Assembly (NCBI GenBank): GCA_001970955.1
Contig: MPUH01000930.1
Coordinates: 1-29,049 of the forward strand
Direction: 5' to 3'
DNA from: Stentor coeruleus
Taxonomy: Eukaryota; Ciliophora; Heterotrichea; Heterotrichida; Stentoridae
Length of the DNA stretch: 29,049 bases
Shown here: positions 18,701-27,818 of the stretch, piece by piece
Layout of the letters: each line of letters begins with the position of its first letter
Position numbering within the stretch: the stretch's first letter is position 1
Position numbers and translations under genes: made by a program
Notes under the pieces: model-generated
Told to the model about the DNA's origin: nothing
Databases searched by the model: none
What the model saw: the letters and a program-made list of their open reading frames with translations, nothing else

Positions 18701-19579
18701 TTCTTTAGTATTTAAAAGAGGCGCAGGTAAAAATATATTTTTTAAGTTTTCAGGATTTGAAATCGGCACCCAAGGCTTACCTAAATTTCCCCCTAAATTT
18801 TCACTCCCAACAAAAAGTTTATCATTTCCCAAACCTTTAGACTTGTTTTCAACATAATTTTTTTTATCCTCAGGGATAATCGATGATTCTAAAATATCTT
18901 TTTTTATCTGAGGATCTTTAGAATCAGGACTATTATTTAATCCTTTTTGAACAACTTTAGGAACAGGAATGTTTGAAACATTAACTTGATTAACATTAGG
19001 TGCTTGAATAACTTTGACTTCTGGCTTTGCAAGTGGTATCATAGGTTTTTTTAAATGTTCTGCAAAATCAATTTGTGAAATGGCTTGTGGAATTGGTATC
19101 ATAGGTTTTTTTAAATGTTCTGCAAAACCAATTTGTGAAATGGCTTGTGGAATAGATGGTAATATTGGGGTATTTGAATGTTTTTTCGTAATTAATATAG
19201 GCTTAGGATTTTCTGCTGAGTTAGTTTCAATGTCTTTAGTTGTTTGTATAGAAGGGATTTTTAGAGGTGATAAAGGTGGATCAAATGGAACTTTAATTGG
19301 ACTAGGACTTTTTGGGATAAATAAAGGATCTTGGGGTTTTAATGCTGGGATACACATTTGGAATTTCTGTGGCTCTTGGATTTGAGAACTTGGTTGGAAA
19401 GGAAAATTCTGACTATTTTCCAAGGATTTCATTTGAGCTTCTCTTTCTTTATTTCGTCTTTCTAATATTTCAAAAACCTCAGCATCATCTTTAGCAGCAC
19501 TTATCGCTTCTAAAATGTCGTCGTAATCATGGCCTGCATCAAGAAGAACGTTTACGAGCATTTCTTGATTAGAGTTCAT
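15722..19579 (-). CDS. Giant BIRC6/UBE2O-type E2 ubiquitin-conjugating protein
   Basis: Intronless, 1285 aa, ATG at 19579 to TAG. The C-terminus (about 1040-1195) is a UBC domain of the large E2 class: LFDIALPSDYPLSPPQVQI, FNPNLYSSGKVCLSIINTW with catalytic C1131, then the PGNPEEKWNP insert and a helix YGNIRFAMIEQIKNP. NPNLY-GKVCLS-NTW is shared with BIRC6 and UBE2O, which act as combined E2/E3 enzymes. The N-terminus (about 5-40, MLVNVLLDAGHDYDDILEAI) looks like a UBA/CUE-type three-helix ubiquitin-binding module. About 950 residues between are low-complexity Pro/Asn/Ser/Lys-rich, with three repeat families: a 20-residue doublet (about 142-181), a 12-residue SQPINPQSNLPK array, and PPPNQ-type repeats. 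No BIR domain is seen, so apoptosis-inhibitor function should not be assumed. Confidence 0.88.
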   Translation of the reverse strand: MNSNQEMLVNVLLDAGHDYDDILEAISAAKDDAEVFEILERRNKEREAQMKSLENSQNFPFQPSSQIQEPQKFQMCIPALKPQDPLFIPKSPSPIKVPFDPPLSPLKIPSIQTTKDIETNSAENPKPILITKKHSNTPILPSIPQAISQIGFAEHLKKPMIPIPQAISQIDFAEHLKKPMIPLAKPEVKVIQAPNVNQVNVSNIPVPKVVQKGLNNSPDSKDPQIKKDILESSIIPEDKKNYVENKSKGLGNDKLFVGSENLGGNLGKPWVPISNPENLKNIFLPAPLLNTKESPGCFLPSVSQKDFNKEEKSDEQIKEEKKDHKVCQEPRNSYYDDEDVEVYSEPVVFSDLKETNFFATQQSRPKSDFKNIFNLVKPLVIETNSKNTEEKPLVPNISKSYIIEEYKYIQPSIPIQNTNNPINEEKAIKGTPYVPGKFAIPPGNVINPKIIEESPPLSNNSPIRKQSPQPKLTNENIPKKHSAPGPSENVSKIMTGFPFPPNSFSIGQNPQPVSKPENKPNNDIMSNIYIKGSVPLPPNFKESQITQPLQISNFPVKPETLVKPFPGISSGKPYVPSNLINENNPKPPGVVSDKFYGSSALNDPESKDKPLETGSNFMSKSSFNPTGSNFLDQKEENKEAKSNMPSFNSKLNSGKPFIPIEGMNSGAYRFSAVGPNNQNLEKDKLPVSQEPPKSKEFQISPNLNLEQKSPVVSIQNPQINNPQPNLPKSQPINPQSNLPKSQPINPQSNLPKSQPINPQPINLQSNLPKSQPINPQSNPPKLQLNNPQSNPPKLQLNKLNSPKSQPSNLQSNPKVSINLPAIPENSLKCNYNRNQLKDLLKSLNYPEDSIASVDIFNNLDEALINFGLPSDIIPKIQNQSDPPMPSFQNQVFPPPPNQFYPPQPNQKYYPPPPNQPYALPPPNQPYALPPPNQINPPPLLTQNNPQSNLAQSQLFSENILNNFESNLQNLLNMMNPQKGIAKARAVLKLNPAEESDPIAPDAITPYFLALNQKRVNIVSDIRLFEDFDHHEDFNLGPKGSKRLNSEIKQLSKSLPCDSGAALYFMFLESNLTKIKCLISGPIDTPYAHGLYLFDIALPSDYPLSPPQVQIRTTGNCSFRFNPNLYSSGKVCLSIINTWPGNPEEKWNPQHSNLFQVFMSIQSLVMENSIIQKEPNFEMLPINGPENLLYQLEVKYGNIRFAMIEQIKNPPAGFEDIVELHFMLKKKEILSTVYKWTEESKEYVVYPDIKSQNPSVKQLLDCGAYKRFVSLYHELAEELDQPRFCK
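16760..16920 (-). repeat. PPPNQ-coding repeats in the E2 gene
   Basis: Imperfect tandem units encode NQPYALPPPNQ and related Pro/Asn/Gln motifs. They lie between the N-terminal low-complexity region and the UBC domain, probably as a flexible linker. Confidence 0.75.
17135..17420 (-). repeat. 36-nt tandem array in the E2 gene
   Basis: About seven units, each coding a 12-residue motif close to SQPINPQSNLPK. Later units drift to PPKLQLNNPQSN. Unit lengths stay multiples of three, so the frame is preserved, and near-identity of neighbours suggests recent expansion. Confidence 0.8.
19035..19154 (-). repeat. 60-nt tandem duplication in the E2 gene
   Basis: Two copies (19035-19094 and 19095-19154) differ at about two bases and encode IPQAISQI-G/D-FAEHLKKPMIP twice. 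No N separates them and they are head to tail, so this is a genuine in-frame duplication rather than a contig join. Confidence 0.85.
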
Positions 19580-19919
19580 TTTTTAATATTATTTTTGAGA
19601 AAATAAGAAATGTAAGGAATTGTTTTGGGTGATGATGGATTTTTATTAGTGAGGCTGTTTATGATATGAGAATTAGGGATTTGAAAATGAAGGAATAGGA
19701 ATAATACCTTGAGTTTAGATAATATTATAGAAGATTATTATGAGGATAATGATGTTTGGATTATAGAAAGGTATAAGGAAAGGAAAGGATGGAATAATTT
19801 TTTATAGTTAGAAGATTGGATATTGGGCATTATGCATATAATTTTGATGAAGTTTTTAGTTAGGAATTATCGCTTGACTATTGTCCAGCCCTTGTTAATT
19901 CTTTAACATAAATAATAAA
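19580..19919. other. Divergent promoter region, E2 gene and CDPK gene
   Basis: 340 nt between two divergent ATGs, so both promoters must lie here. AT-rich with purine-rich stretches on the plus strand (AGGAAAGGAAAGGATGG near 19780). No upstream exon with a 15-nt intron could be joined to either gene. Confidence 0.5.
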
Positions 19920-21320
19920 ATGAACAAAAAAGTTTTGATTCAAAGACAGTGGTTTATATCTTCAAAAACCACAGACATAAACTCTGACTATGTAATTTCT
20001 AAAGAAATTGGCTCAGGGGCATATGGTAAAGTATTCCTAGCTGAAGACCGAAGATCTCTTTCTTTAAGAGCAGTAAAAGTTATTCAAAAAATCCGTATTC
20101 AAGATTACCAAACTTTCGTTAATGAAATCGAAATTCTTAAAAAACTTGACCATCCAAACATAGTCAATATAATAGAAACATATGAAAATGAAAGAATATG
20201 TTTTATTGTTCTTGAGCATTGTAGAGGTGGAGAGTTATTTGACAGACTTGTAAAATTGAACCATTTCACAGAAGCTCAAGCAGCTTCAATAATGAAACAA
20301 TTGTTTTCTGCAATAATGTATTGTCATAATAATAATATCTGTCATAGAGACTTAAAGCCAGAAAATTGTCTTTATGTTACTGAAGATGATAATAGTGAAA
20401 TAAAAATTATTGATTTTGGTTTATCAGCACAAGCTAAAGAAGAAGACCTTTTACACGATTTAACTGGTACACCTTATTATGTAGCACCTGAGATGATGAG
20501 TGGAAATTATACAAAAGTTGTTGATTGCTGGTCTTTAGGGGTTATTTTATATGTTCTTTTATCAGGAACTCCACCTTTCAATGGTAAGGATAATAATGAA
20601 ATCCTTATGAGTGTATACAATGGAAGCTACACTTTTCGTCCAAATACCTTTAAATCAGTATCGGATTATGCTAAAGACCTTATTTCTAGATTATTGACTA
20701 AAGATCCAAGTCATAGAATTACAGCACAACAAGCTTATATGCACCCTTGGATTCAAGGTACTATACCATCATCATATCCAGAGCTGCCTGCAAATTTGTT
20801 GGAAAGTTTGAAAATTTTTATGGATTCCAAAACTTTAAAAAAAGCATCACTTATGTTTATAGCGTCTAAATTGACTGAAGTTGATATAAGAAATATAAGA
20901 AAACATTTTAAAGATATTGATGTTAATGGTGATGGGGTTATATCAAAAACAGAACTTGTTAATGTTATAAAAAGCTTAACACCTGATGTTACTGATGATA
21001 GTTTACAAATACTTGTTAGTAGTTTGGATATTAATGATAACGGGGATATAGACTATACTGAGTTTTTAACAGGATGCTTATTAAGGAAAAGTTTTTCAAA
21101 TTCAGGGTATTTAGAATCAGCTTTTAAGCATTTTGATAAAGATGATAGTGGGTTTATTACAGTTAATGAAGTGAGAGAAGCGCTTAATGGAGGAGATATA
21201 GTGCATAAATTGTCAACGAATGACATAGAAGGAATGATTGCTGAAATCGATAAAAATCAAGATGGGTGCTTGGATTATCGTGAGTTCATTGATATGATGA
21301 CTCAAAGATCCTTACTTTAA
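19920..21320 (+). CDS. Calcium-dependent protein kinase (CDPK)
   Basis: Intronless, 466 aa. Kinase domain is about 24-278: GSGAYG loop, K53, HRD with D144, DFG with D165, APEM, and the CDPK-typical EHCRGGELFDRL and CHRDLKPENCLY. A junction/autoinhibitory helix follows (about 295-325, KTLKKASLMFIASKLTE). Then come four intact EF-hands: loops start at D334, D370, D406 and D444, each with Asp/Asn ligands, Gly at position 6 and Glu at position 12. All four keep their ligands, so binding of four Ca2+ is expected. CDPKs are single-chain Ca2+ sensors known from plants, apicomplexans and ciliates; here likely roles are contraction, secretion or ciliary responses (inference). No N-terminal myristoylation glycine is present (MNKK), so it is probably soluble. 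Confidence 0.96.
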   Translation: MNKKVLIQRQWFISSKTTDINSDYVISKEIGSGAYGKVFLAEDRRSLSLRAVKVIQKIRIQDYQTFVNEIEILKKLDHPNIVNIIETYENERICFIVLEHCRGGELFDRLVKLNHFTEAQAASIMKQLFSAIMYCHNNNICHRDLKPENCLYVTEDDNSEIKIIDFGLSAQAKEEDLLHDLTGTPYYVAPEMMSGNYTKVVDCWSLGVILYVLLSGTPPFNGKDNNEILMSVYNGSYTFRPNTFKSVSDYAKDLISRLLTKDPSHRITAQQAYMHPWIQGTIPSSYPELPANLLESLKIFMDSKTLKKASLMFIASKLTEVDIRNIRKHFKDIDVNGDGVISKTELVNVIKSLTPDVTDDSLQILVSSLDINDNGDIDYTEFLTGCLLRKSFSNSGYLESAFKHFDKDDSGFITVNEVREALNGGDIVHKLSTNDIEGMIAEIDKNQDGCLDYREFIDMMTQRSLL

Positions 21321-21752
21321 GGCTAGTTAGTTTTAAACAAATAATTATTAGATAAAATTTAGTATGAAAAGCATCATTGATTTTATTGTAAAAGTTATGA
21401 TTTTCTATACGTAATGTTATTCAATATTATAAACTCTCCAATGATAAAATACTGGAGGATTTATGAATGCCGAATGGTCATTAAAAAAATAATAGAAATT
21501 TCTATATTATAACCCGAACATAAAACGAAATATTTAAAAACAATAAAAAAAATCACCTAAAACCATGAAAAAAACAATAATTTCATACATCAATACCAAA
21601 ATACTAAAAACCATACTTAACACACAAAANATTTCATACATCAATACCAAAATACTAAAAACCATACTTAACACACAAAACATTGATTAAATAATAATTA
21701 ACTTAATAAAACTTTAAGTTCTTTTTAAACACATACTTTATTTTCCCAACAC
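21321..21752. other. Convergent intergenic region with a contig join
   Basis: 432 nt between the 3' ends of the CDPK and BEACH genes. It holds the duplicate around N21630. C/A-rich on the plus strand from about 21540. No gene or RNA seen. Confidence 0.5.
21580..21680. repeat. Duplicated 50 nt around N21630 (contig join)
   Basis: Identical copies at 21580-21629 and 21631-21680 flank one N in the intergenic region. Probable assembly artefact with no coding effect. Confidence 0.88.
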
Positions 21753-24700
21753 CTAAGTAAAACAAATAAAAATTCTTTCCAAATCCACTAAAACAAACTT
21801 CTTCAAATTGTCTACAGGTTGAACATAAAATCTATTCTCAAGTAAATCACAAACAATAAGGTCATTGTTTTTACTAAAAGCCAAAAAGTCTCCAAAGTTG
21901 TTTAATAAACAGTTTTCAGGATTGTCAGCTGGAATACTCCACAAAAAATTACCTTCAAATGAATAAATTTTGATATCGAAAACATCGATGAAGACTATGA
22001 AATATAATTTGCTTATAAAAATGTCCAAAACAGGAAAAAATAAGCAGTGAAGGATTTCACATGTATCAAGGGCATGAATAAAAATTTTGTTATCTATATC
22101 TGATGATACTATTATATTGAAAAGCTCTGAACAACATATGTTTGCAATGTATTTTCTATGGCCAAAATATTTTTTATATACATTCGCTTCTTTACTCCAG
22201 GATACTATGCTGACATCTGCAGTGTAGAGTAACTTCCCAACATAAATCGCTTGAACCGGGCTTTGATGATAATACAAAACAAACATCATTTCCCCTTCAA
22301 AACTAAACACCTTTACCGTTTTATCCACCCACCCAGCTAAAACAATCAACTCATTCCACAGTCCAACAATAATTTTCTTAAAATCCGAAACTTTCACTCC
22401 TTTAACCCCAACCTCTTTTCCTTTCCCAGCATTCTTATAAAAATTATCATATCTAACAAACCTGAATTCTTCCCCAACACTTAAAATAATCACAATATAA
22501 TTTTTCCCAGTCACCACACTTAACAAATCTGCATTTTTCCGATAATTCAAAACCTTAATCTTAGTCTTACCTTTTTTTTCCCACAAATCAAAAACAGTAT
22601 CAGTATTTAAAACCTTTCTTTTTGGATGAGGTTTTTTAAATACTTGTTGTGGAGTTTGACCAAAATGATATGCTTGATCAATAGCACATGGAGATTCTTT
22701 TAAATTATAAGACTCAATGTATTTTATATAAAATGCAGAATATGTTATTGGATGAAAAAGGTTAAAATAAGAGTCAGCTTGATCACCTATTTGTTTATAT
22801 CCGAAAACAAGATCAATCCACATATGAATATTGTTACTTGTATGTTTTGATTCTAAACATTTACGATGTTTTCTAATAAAATCCCAAGAGTTTTCAGCCC
22901 ATTCAGGGAGGATAAATTTTGCTGAGTCTTTATTGAATCTTTGATTAATACCAATAGATATGTTGTTAATGTTTTCTAAAATATAAGGGAAATAAAAAAG
23001 TTCTGGGACTAGTTCTTTGTTATCCCCTGAGCCTAATTGGGTACTTTCCCAAGCGATTTTCATAGAAAAAAATATACGGTCAGGGTTGTCGAAATGACCT
23101 TCCTGAAGGATTTTTGATTGAGTTGTATAAGGTTCAAGTCTTATAATATAATACAAGACAATTCCAGGATTGGAATAATGTTGTCCATAATGATATTTAC
23201 CAAACTCCTCATCAAGCATTAAAGACTTTTGTTTCAATTCAGATCTTCTATTAGCATCTTGTGATCCTATAGAATAAGAAAAATCTCTGTAGATTTTTGG
23301 GTCATCGATATTTAGTTCACGACTAGAAAAATCTTTAATTACCCAAGGAAAAACTGGATATTGACTTAAATCATTAAAAGACCTCCCAGCGTATTTGTTT
23401 AAAGCGAGTAGGTATTCTAAAGTTGATATTTTCCCAGTAGACCAATTGTTTGTATATTCATTTATTACATACAATGGGAGATCGTCATACACCAACACAT
23501 TCTTCCATTGTTTCAATAAAAAAAACGCTTTTCTTTGAGATTCTTCAGTAAAAACATTAATAAAAAACGACTTGCCGGATTTTAAAAACACTTCAAAAGC
23601 TGAGTTTTTATGTATAAACCTCCTGCTTAGGATTTCTAATATTTCATAATTACTCCATGTGTACTTGCATTTTTTTCTTTTTCTTGTGAATTCTAAAGCG
23701 CTTCCTAAGTATTTTTCTTGATTTTTTAACTTACCTTTACATTCGAATTCTATATATTGCTTTGTGATTTTGATATTCCCATAATAACTTCCAGTGATTT
23801 TTATTTGTTCACAGTTTAATTTAATGCAGTTACTATTAGAGTTTATTTCTTGAGGGATTTGGGATATTGATGATTGAAGTAAATAGATAGATTGATATAA
23901 TCTTGAATCAAATTCGTTCATAGCTTCGGATCGTAGAATTGACTCATGGAATAACCTTGAAGCGTTTATGTCGAAACCAAAGTCTTCGTCTGTGAATTTT
24001 AGTAGTGACCAACGAAAAATCTTGTCGTATTTGTTTCTCACACAATACTTACCTCCAACTAATCTTTTTGACTCATCCTTTCTATAGACATTAAGTTTAG
24101 AATAATATCTTGAATGTGTGCTTAAATAATTCAAAACAAATTTCTGTTCTTGTTCAAAACTCTCTGTAATTGTCATATTTAAAAGCTCTTCAAACTTGCT
24201 GTTAAAATTTCCAGTCCAATTGTTTTGATTAAATAATTTCAGTTTCGGTTTAGGTATTTCAATACTTTTAAAAGGCAATACAACAAGTACTACAATAACA
24301 TAATGAATATGGACAATCCAATCAACTGAAAAAATAGTTTCAATAAGCAAGGAATTTTTTGCTTGATGTAATACAAAATGAGCTTTTTCTAAACTCAAAA
24401 CAACAAATTCTTGTGATTTGTCTAAATAAGCACTAGCTGTAGACCTAATATTATTAGACATAATCATATTAGCACTATATTGGATGTTTTCATTGCTGAT
24501 TGTTGAGAAAAAGTTCATAAGTCTTTGAAAAATATCCGTGTTTGTGATAAAAACTTCAAAAAACTCATGAAAAGCTCGATCTCCTTTATATACAAACTCG
24601 CAAAGTACACCAAAAAGATAAATGGATAAAATATTTTCACTGGATTTACGCTCATCTTGAGAAAAAGTTGCTAAGGATTTGAAGTAATTGTTATTAGAAA

Positions 24701-27700
24701 GGATAATCCTCATATAATTAACACATGATGGAGGTTGGAACTGCCCAAGTTTTATAAGAAACTTCAATATTAGCCTTAACCCATGACGTGAAGGGCAATA
24801 AACAGGATCGTTTGTGATACTCGGCATGATACTAAAAGCCCCATTTTCAATCCCCAAACTCGTCATTTTAGCCAAAATCGTACTCAGCCTCGAAAGCTTC
24901 ACTTGACTCAAATCCCAAAACTCCAACACCCTCATAAACTCCACAAAAAACTCCACATCTTCAAATTGTTCATCATCTAAAAACTGCATAAAAACATCAC
25001 AATACAAATCAAAACTACTTGACGAGTCTTTTATCTTATAAAAAAACACAATAAGTTTCTCAGAACATGTTTCAATATTAACATGAGAAAATATAAACAT
25101 CGCTAATGTTCCAGCAAAATTATCACTTACCTTATGTAAATCAATAAGCCATTGTGGAAATACATCCCTTCTCAAAACATAATTATTGAGTTTTTCTGTG
25201 TTTTCAGATAAAAAACCAATAAGTTTATTAAACCCACCTGCATCTTGTAAATACCTAGTTTTACATAAAACAATATCAAAAAACTCTCTTTTTAATATAG
25301 AACTATATTGCTGGGATTTTATACCAAAATGCTCAAGACAACTCATAAGTGCATCAAAAGATGTGAACCTTTCTTTAATAAACTTTAAAGCTTCCATTGC
25401 TGTGTCTGTATATTTTTTATTATGAGATTCTATCATAAGATTTAATTCAACATATATGATTTTTAAAGCACTAGCATATGTATAATTGTTTAAAGGGTAT
25501 TTTAATATCATAAGAAAAACAATAAGAAAACTATCACATTGGCCTTCAAAACATGAGTTTTCTATAAGTTCTAACACACCTTCAACCATAGTGAAATTCT
25601 CAGCTTTTAACAATATACTCATTATATTAACAACTGTGCTTTTTAATGATAAATCATCTATAAAATGCCTTAAAATATGAGCGACTTGTGTATCAGCCAA
25701 AGGTTTAAGAATATTTGCTAACATAAGTACTGTAGATGAGTTTAAATTATAATATTTTTTAAACACTTTAACTATTGTGTCAAAATCTTCAAGAGTTCCA
25801 TGGTTACTATGAGCAATATTATGAGTTTGCATACAGAAATAATAAAGGAATTTTTTTTGAATTTCTTGTATGCATATAGCGTTTATAAAGTTGATATAAT
25901 ATTTATTTATATCGACAATATATTTAAAAGAATTTATATGATGGGTGAATTTTTCAATGAAATATTTGTTAAGAAGACATGATGAAGTTGGTAAGGAAAA
26001 AAGGATTGTGCAGATTTCGATGTAGTTATATAAGTCATCTTGACAAAATTCAAATGTTGATAAAGATTCAATGCCGTTAAGTGTTTTAAGTGCTTTGTAT
26101 AAGGAATTACCTATACAAGGTGTGTATTGGGATGATATATAGATGTTTGATGAGTTTTCTGAAGTTAGATATGGGGTTTTATCTTCAGGGATAAGCATGA
26201 AAACTATATTTTGTTTGATTTGTCTTAGAATATTAGACTCAGTATTACATGGTATAGTAAATTTGCTTATATATGGGGTTTGATGAAGTTGGTCTAAGTC
26301 AGTATCGCTTAGACTGTATTTTAAAATTATACACCCAGCTATTTTCCCTGTAAATTTCATTGAATTGTCCATACTCGACCCTAAAGATAAACTGTTGAAA
26401 TTCCCTTCGATTATTGTTTTCCCTTGTATTTCACAATCTTCGTCTTTGGTGTTTATTTGAATATTTATCTTAGGCTTTTTTTTAAAATTAACTCGAATCC
26501 CAATAAAATTCCACATTTTGCTCACGAGTTTCCCTTTTGTCCCAGCTTGGAATATAAACTTCTGCCCAATACCTTCGACTATAACATTTTTATTCAAAAC
26601 TTTTACTATAATTTTAGTCTGAGTACCATCAGCTATTTCTAATAAAACACATTCATTACACATTTTCTTTATTTTCACCCACAATACTATCGACAATTCA
26701 TTTTTACATATAAAAATCGGGTCTTTTTGTTTTAAAAAATACGAACTTTCTAAATCAAAAACCCAGAATTTTTTTATAACATTTTCAATAAGATTTTCTG
26801 AGTTTAATGAAGATTTTATGGTTTCTAGTATTTTTATACGTAATTTTGATTGGGAATTGTGTATGTTGTCTATAAGGTTTATTATATTAGAAGTGGAGAT
26901 TTTGGTTTTAAGTGTTTTGGTTAAGATGGATTTGTATGATGGCCATAATTGATCGTGGATTGTAGGGAAATGATAAAGAATAATGTTGGTTATTTTAGGG
27001 ATATGACGATAGTTAAGTTTTTTTAAAGAGAATGCATGGAAGATTTTGTATCGGGATTTTATAATTTTTAACTGATGGGAAGGGTAGGTGGATAAGTTTA
27101 AAAGAAGTGGGTATAGGGCTGGAGGTTTTGATTGAGAGGCTTCGTAGTTGAAGATTAAAGACTCGATTAGGTTTGGGAGGATTTTTTCGAGAAAAGGCTG
27201 GTAGGATAGTTTTCGGAGAAGTTTTGTTAGGGAGTGAGCCTCGGATTTATTGGATTTTACTAGGGTTTCTAGGAACAGGTAGAAAAGTTTGCAGTCTTTG
27301 GTGTCGAGTTGGATGGAATCGCAGGTTTTGAGGTCTTTGATGTTTAGAATTAATCTGAAAAACTCGTCCATGTTCTTTTCTTGGAAGAAAGGCTCTTTTT
27401 GTTTGCTTAGTACTAAACCTGCTAGAGATTCTATAATAGGAAAATAAGTGTCAAAGCTGGGATAATCAAACTGCTTGAAAAACTGAAGAATCAGCAGTAC
27501 AAAAAATGGAGAGTCTTGCCTTTGAGAATTTCGGTAAAATGTGTAGATTGTCAACAAGATATCAGATGGAAAAATAAATTTCTCTCCAGGTAGACTAAGT
27601 TTATTCATAGCCATTGTAAGTGTTTTCTCACAAATAGTATTAGGTATTTTCAATTGTGTGTATGAATCTTTAATATATTCAACATAAGAATGGCAAAAAG

Positions 27701-27818
27701 CTTCAAAGTTTTCTTTAAGATTCGACTCGATGGCTATATCTAATAATGAATTGAGAATAGGAATTTCAATAAAATTTCTTGATGGTAAAGAGAAATAATG
27801 AGTTAAAAATATCTCCAT
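21753..27818 (-). CDS. BEACH-WD40 family protein (neurobeachin/LYST type)
   Basis: Intronless, 2021 aa, ATG at 27818 to TAG. Order of parts: helical armadillo-like N-terminus (1-350); a ConA-like/LamG domain (about 355-510, ELSIVLWVKIKKMCNECVLL, then KMWNFIGIRV); a long helical region; a PH-BEACH domain (about 1325-1430, CEQIKITGSYYGNIKI); the BEACH domain (about 1450-1730) with TNNWSTGKISTLEYLLALNK, YPVFPWVIKDF, HYGQHYSNPG and DLVFGYKQIGDQA; and C-terminal WD40 repeats (about 1740-2010). This is the layout of neurobeachin, LRBA, LYST and Dictyostelium Lvs proteins, large scaffolds controlling lysosome size, vesicle fusion and contractile-vacuole traffic. The length is at the short end of the family. 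No AKAP motif was recognised. The family is sure; the subfamily is not. Confidence 0.94.
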   Translation of the reverse strand: MEIFLTHYFSLPSRNFIEIPILNSLLDIAIESNLKENFEAFCHSYVEYIKDSYTQLKIPNTICEKTLTMAMNKLSLPGEKFIFPSDILLTIYTFYRNSQRQDSPFFVLLILQFFKQFDYPSFDTYFPIIESLAGLVLSKQKEPFFQEKNMDEFFRLILNIKDLKTCDSIQLDTKDCKLFYLFLETLVKSNKSEAHSLTKLLRKLSYQPFLEKILPNLIESLIFNYEASQSKPPALYPLLLNLSTYPSHQLKIIKSRYKIFHAFSLKKLNYRHIPKITNIILYHFPTIHDQLWPSYKSILTKTLKTKISTSNIINLIDNIHNSQSKLRIKILETIKSSLNSENLIENVIKKFWVFDLESSYFLKQKDPIFICKNELSIVLWVKIKKMCNECVLLEIADGTQTKIIVKVLNKNVIVEGIGQKFIFQAGTKGKLVSKMWNFIGIRVNFKKKPKINIQINTKDEDCEIQGKTIIEGNFNSLSLGSSMDNSMKFTGKIAGCIILKYSLSDTDLDQLHQTPYISKFTIPCNTESNILRQIKQNIVFMLIPEDKTPYLTSENSSNIYISSQYTPCIGNSLYKALKTLNGIESLSTFEFCQDDLYNYIEICTILFSLPTSSCLLNKYFIEKFTHHINSFKYIVDINKYYINFINAICIQEIQKKFLYYFCMQTHNIAHSNHGTLEDFDTIVKVFKKYYNLNSSTVLMLANILKPLADTQVAHILRHFIDDLSLKSTVVNIMSILLKAENFTMVEGVLELIENSCFEGQCDSFLIVFLMILKYPLNNYTYASALKIIYVELNLMIESHNKKYTDTAMEALKFIKERFTSFDALMSCLEHFGIKSQQYSSILKREFFDIVLCKTRYLQDAGGFNKLIGFLSENTEKLNNYVLRRDVFPQWLIDLHKVSDNFAGTLAMFIFSHVNIETCSEKLIVFFYKIKDSSSSFDLYCDVFMQFLDDEQFEDVEFFVEFMRVLEFWDLSQVKLSRLSTILAKMTSLGIENGAFSIMPSITNDPVYCPSRHGLRLILKFLIKLGQFQPPSCVNYMRIILSNNNYFKSLATFSQDERKSSENILSIYLFGVLCEFVYKGDRAFHEFFEVFITNTDIFQRLMNFFSTISNENIQYSANMIMSNNIRSTASAYLDKSQEFVVLSLEKAHFVLHQAKNSLLIETIFSVDWIVHIHYVIVVLVVLPFKSIEIPKPKLKLFNQNNWTGNFNSKFEELLNMTITESFEQEQKFVLNYLSTHSRYYSKLNVYRKDESKRLVGGKYCVRNKYDKIFRWSLLKFTDEDFGFDINASRLFHESILRSEAMNEFDSRLYQSIYLLQSSISQIPQEINSNSNCIKLNCEQIKITGSYYGNIKITKQYIEFECKGKLKNQEKYLGSALEFTRKRKKCKYTWSNYEILEILSRRFIHKNSAFEVFLKSGKSFFINVFTEESQRKAFFLLKQWKNVLVYDDLPLYVINEYTNNWSTGKISTLEYLLALNKYAGRSFNDLSQYPVFPWVIKDFSSRELNIDDPKIYRDFSYSIGSQDANRRSELKQKSLMLDEEFGKYHYGQHYSNPGIVLYYIIRLEPYTTQSKILQEGHFDNPDRIFFSMKIAWESTQLGSGDNKELVPELFYFPYILENINNISIGINQRFNKDSAKFILPEWAENSWDFIRKHRKCLESKHTSNNIHMWIDLVFGYKQIGDQADSYFNLFHPITYSAFYIKYIESYNLKESPCAIDQAYHFGQTPQQVFKKPHPKRKVLNTDTVFDLWEKKGKTKIKVLNYRKNADLLSVVTGKNYIVIILSVGEEFRFVRYDNFYKNAGKGKEVGVKGVKVSDFKKIIVGLWNELIVLAGWVDKTVKVFSFEGEMMFVLYYHQSPVQAIYVGKLLYTADVSIVSWSKEANVYKKYFGHRKYIANICCSELFNIIVSSDIDNKIFIHALDTCEILHCLFFPVLDIFISKLYFIVFIDVFDIKIYSFEGNFLWSIPADNPENCLLNNFGDFLAFSKNNDLIVCDLLENRFYVQPVDNLKKFVLVDLERIFICFT

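Noticed and set aside
19014-19385. Plus-strand frame with a repeated Cys/Gly-rich motif
   Set aside because: Antisense of the 60-nt duplication inside the E2 gene.
21461-21495. Very short ATG frame after the CDPK gene (MNAEWSLKK)
   Set aside because: Nine codons, no supporting context.
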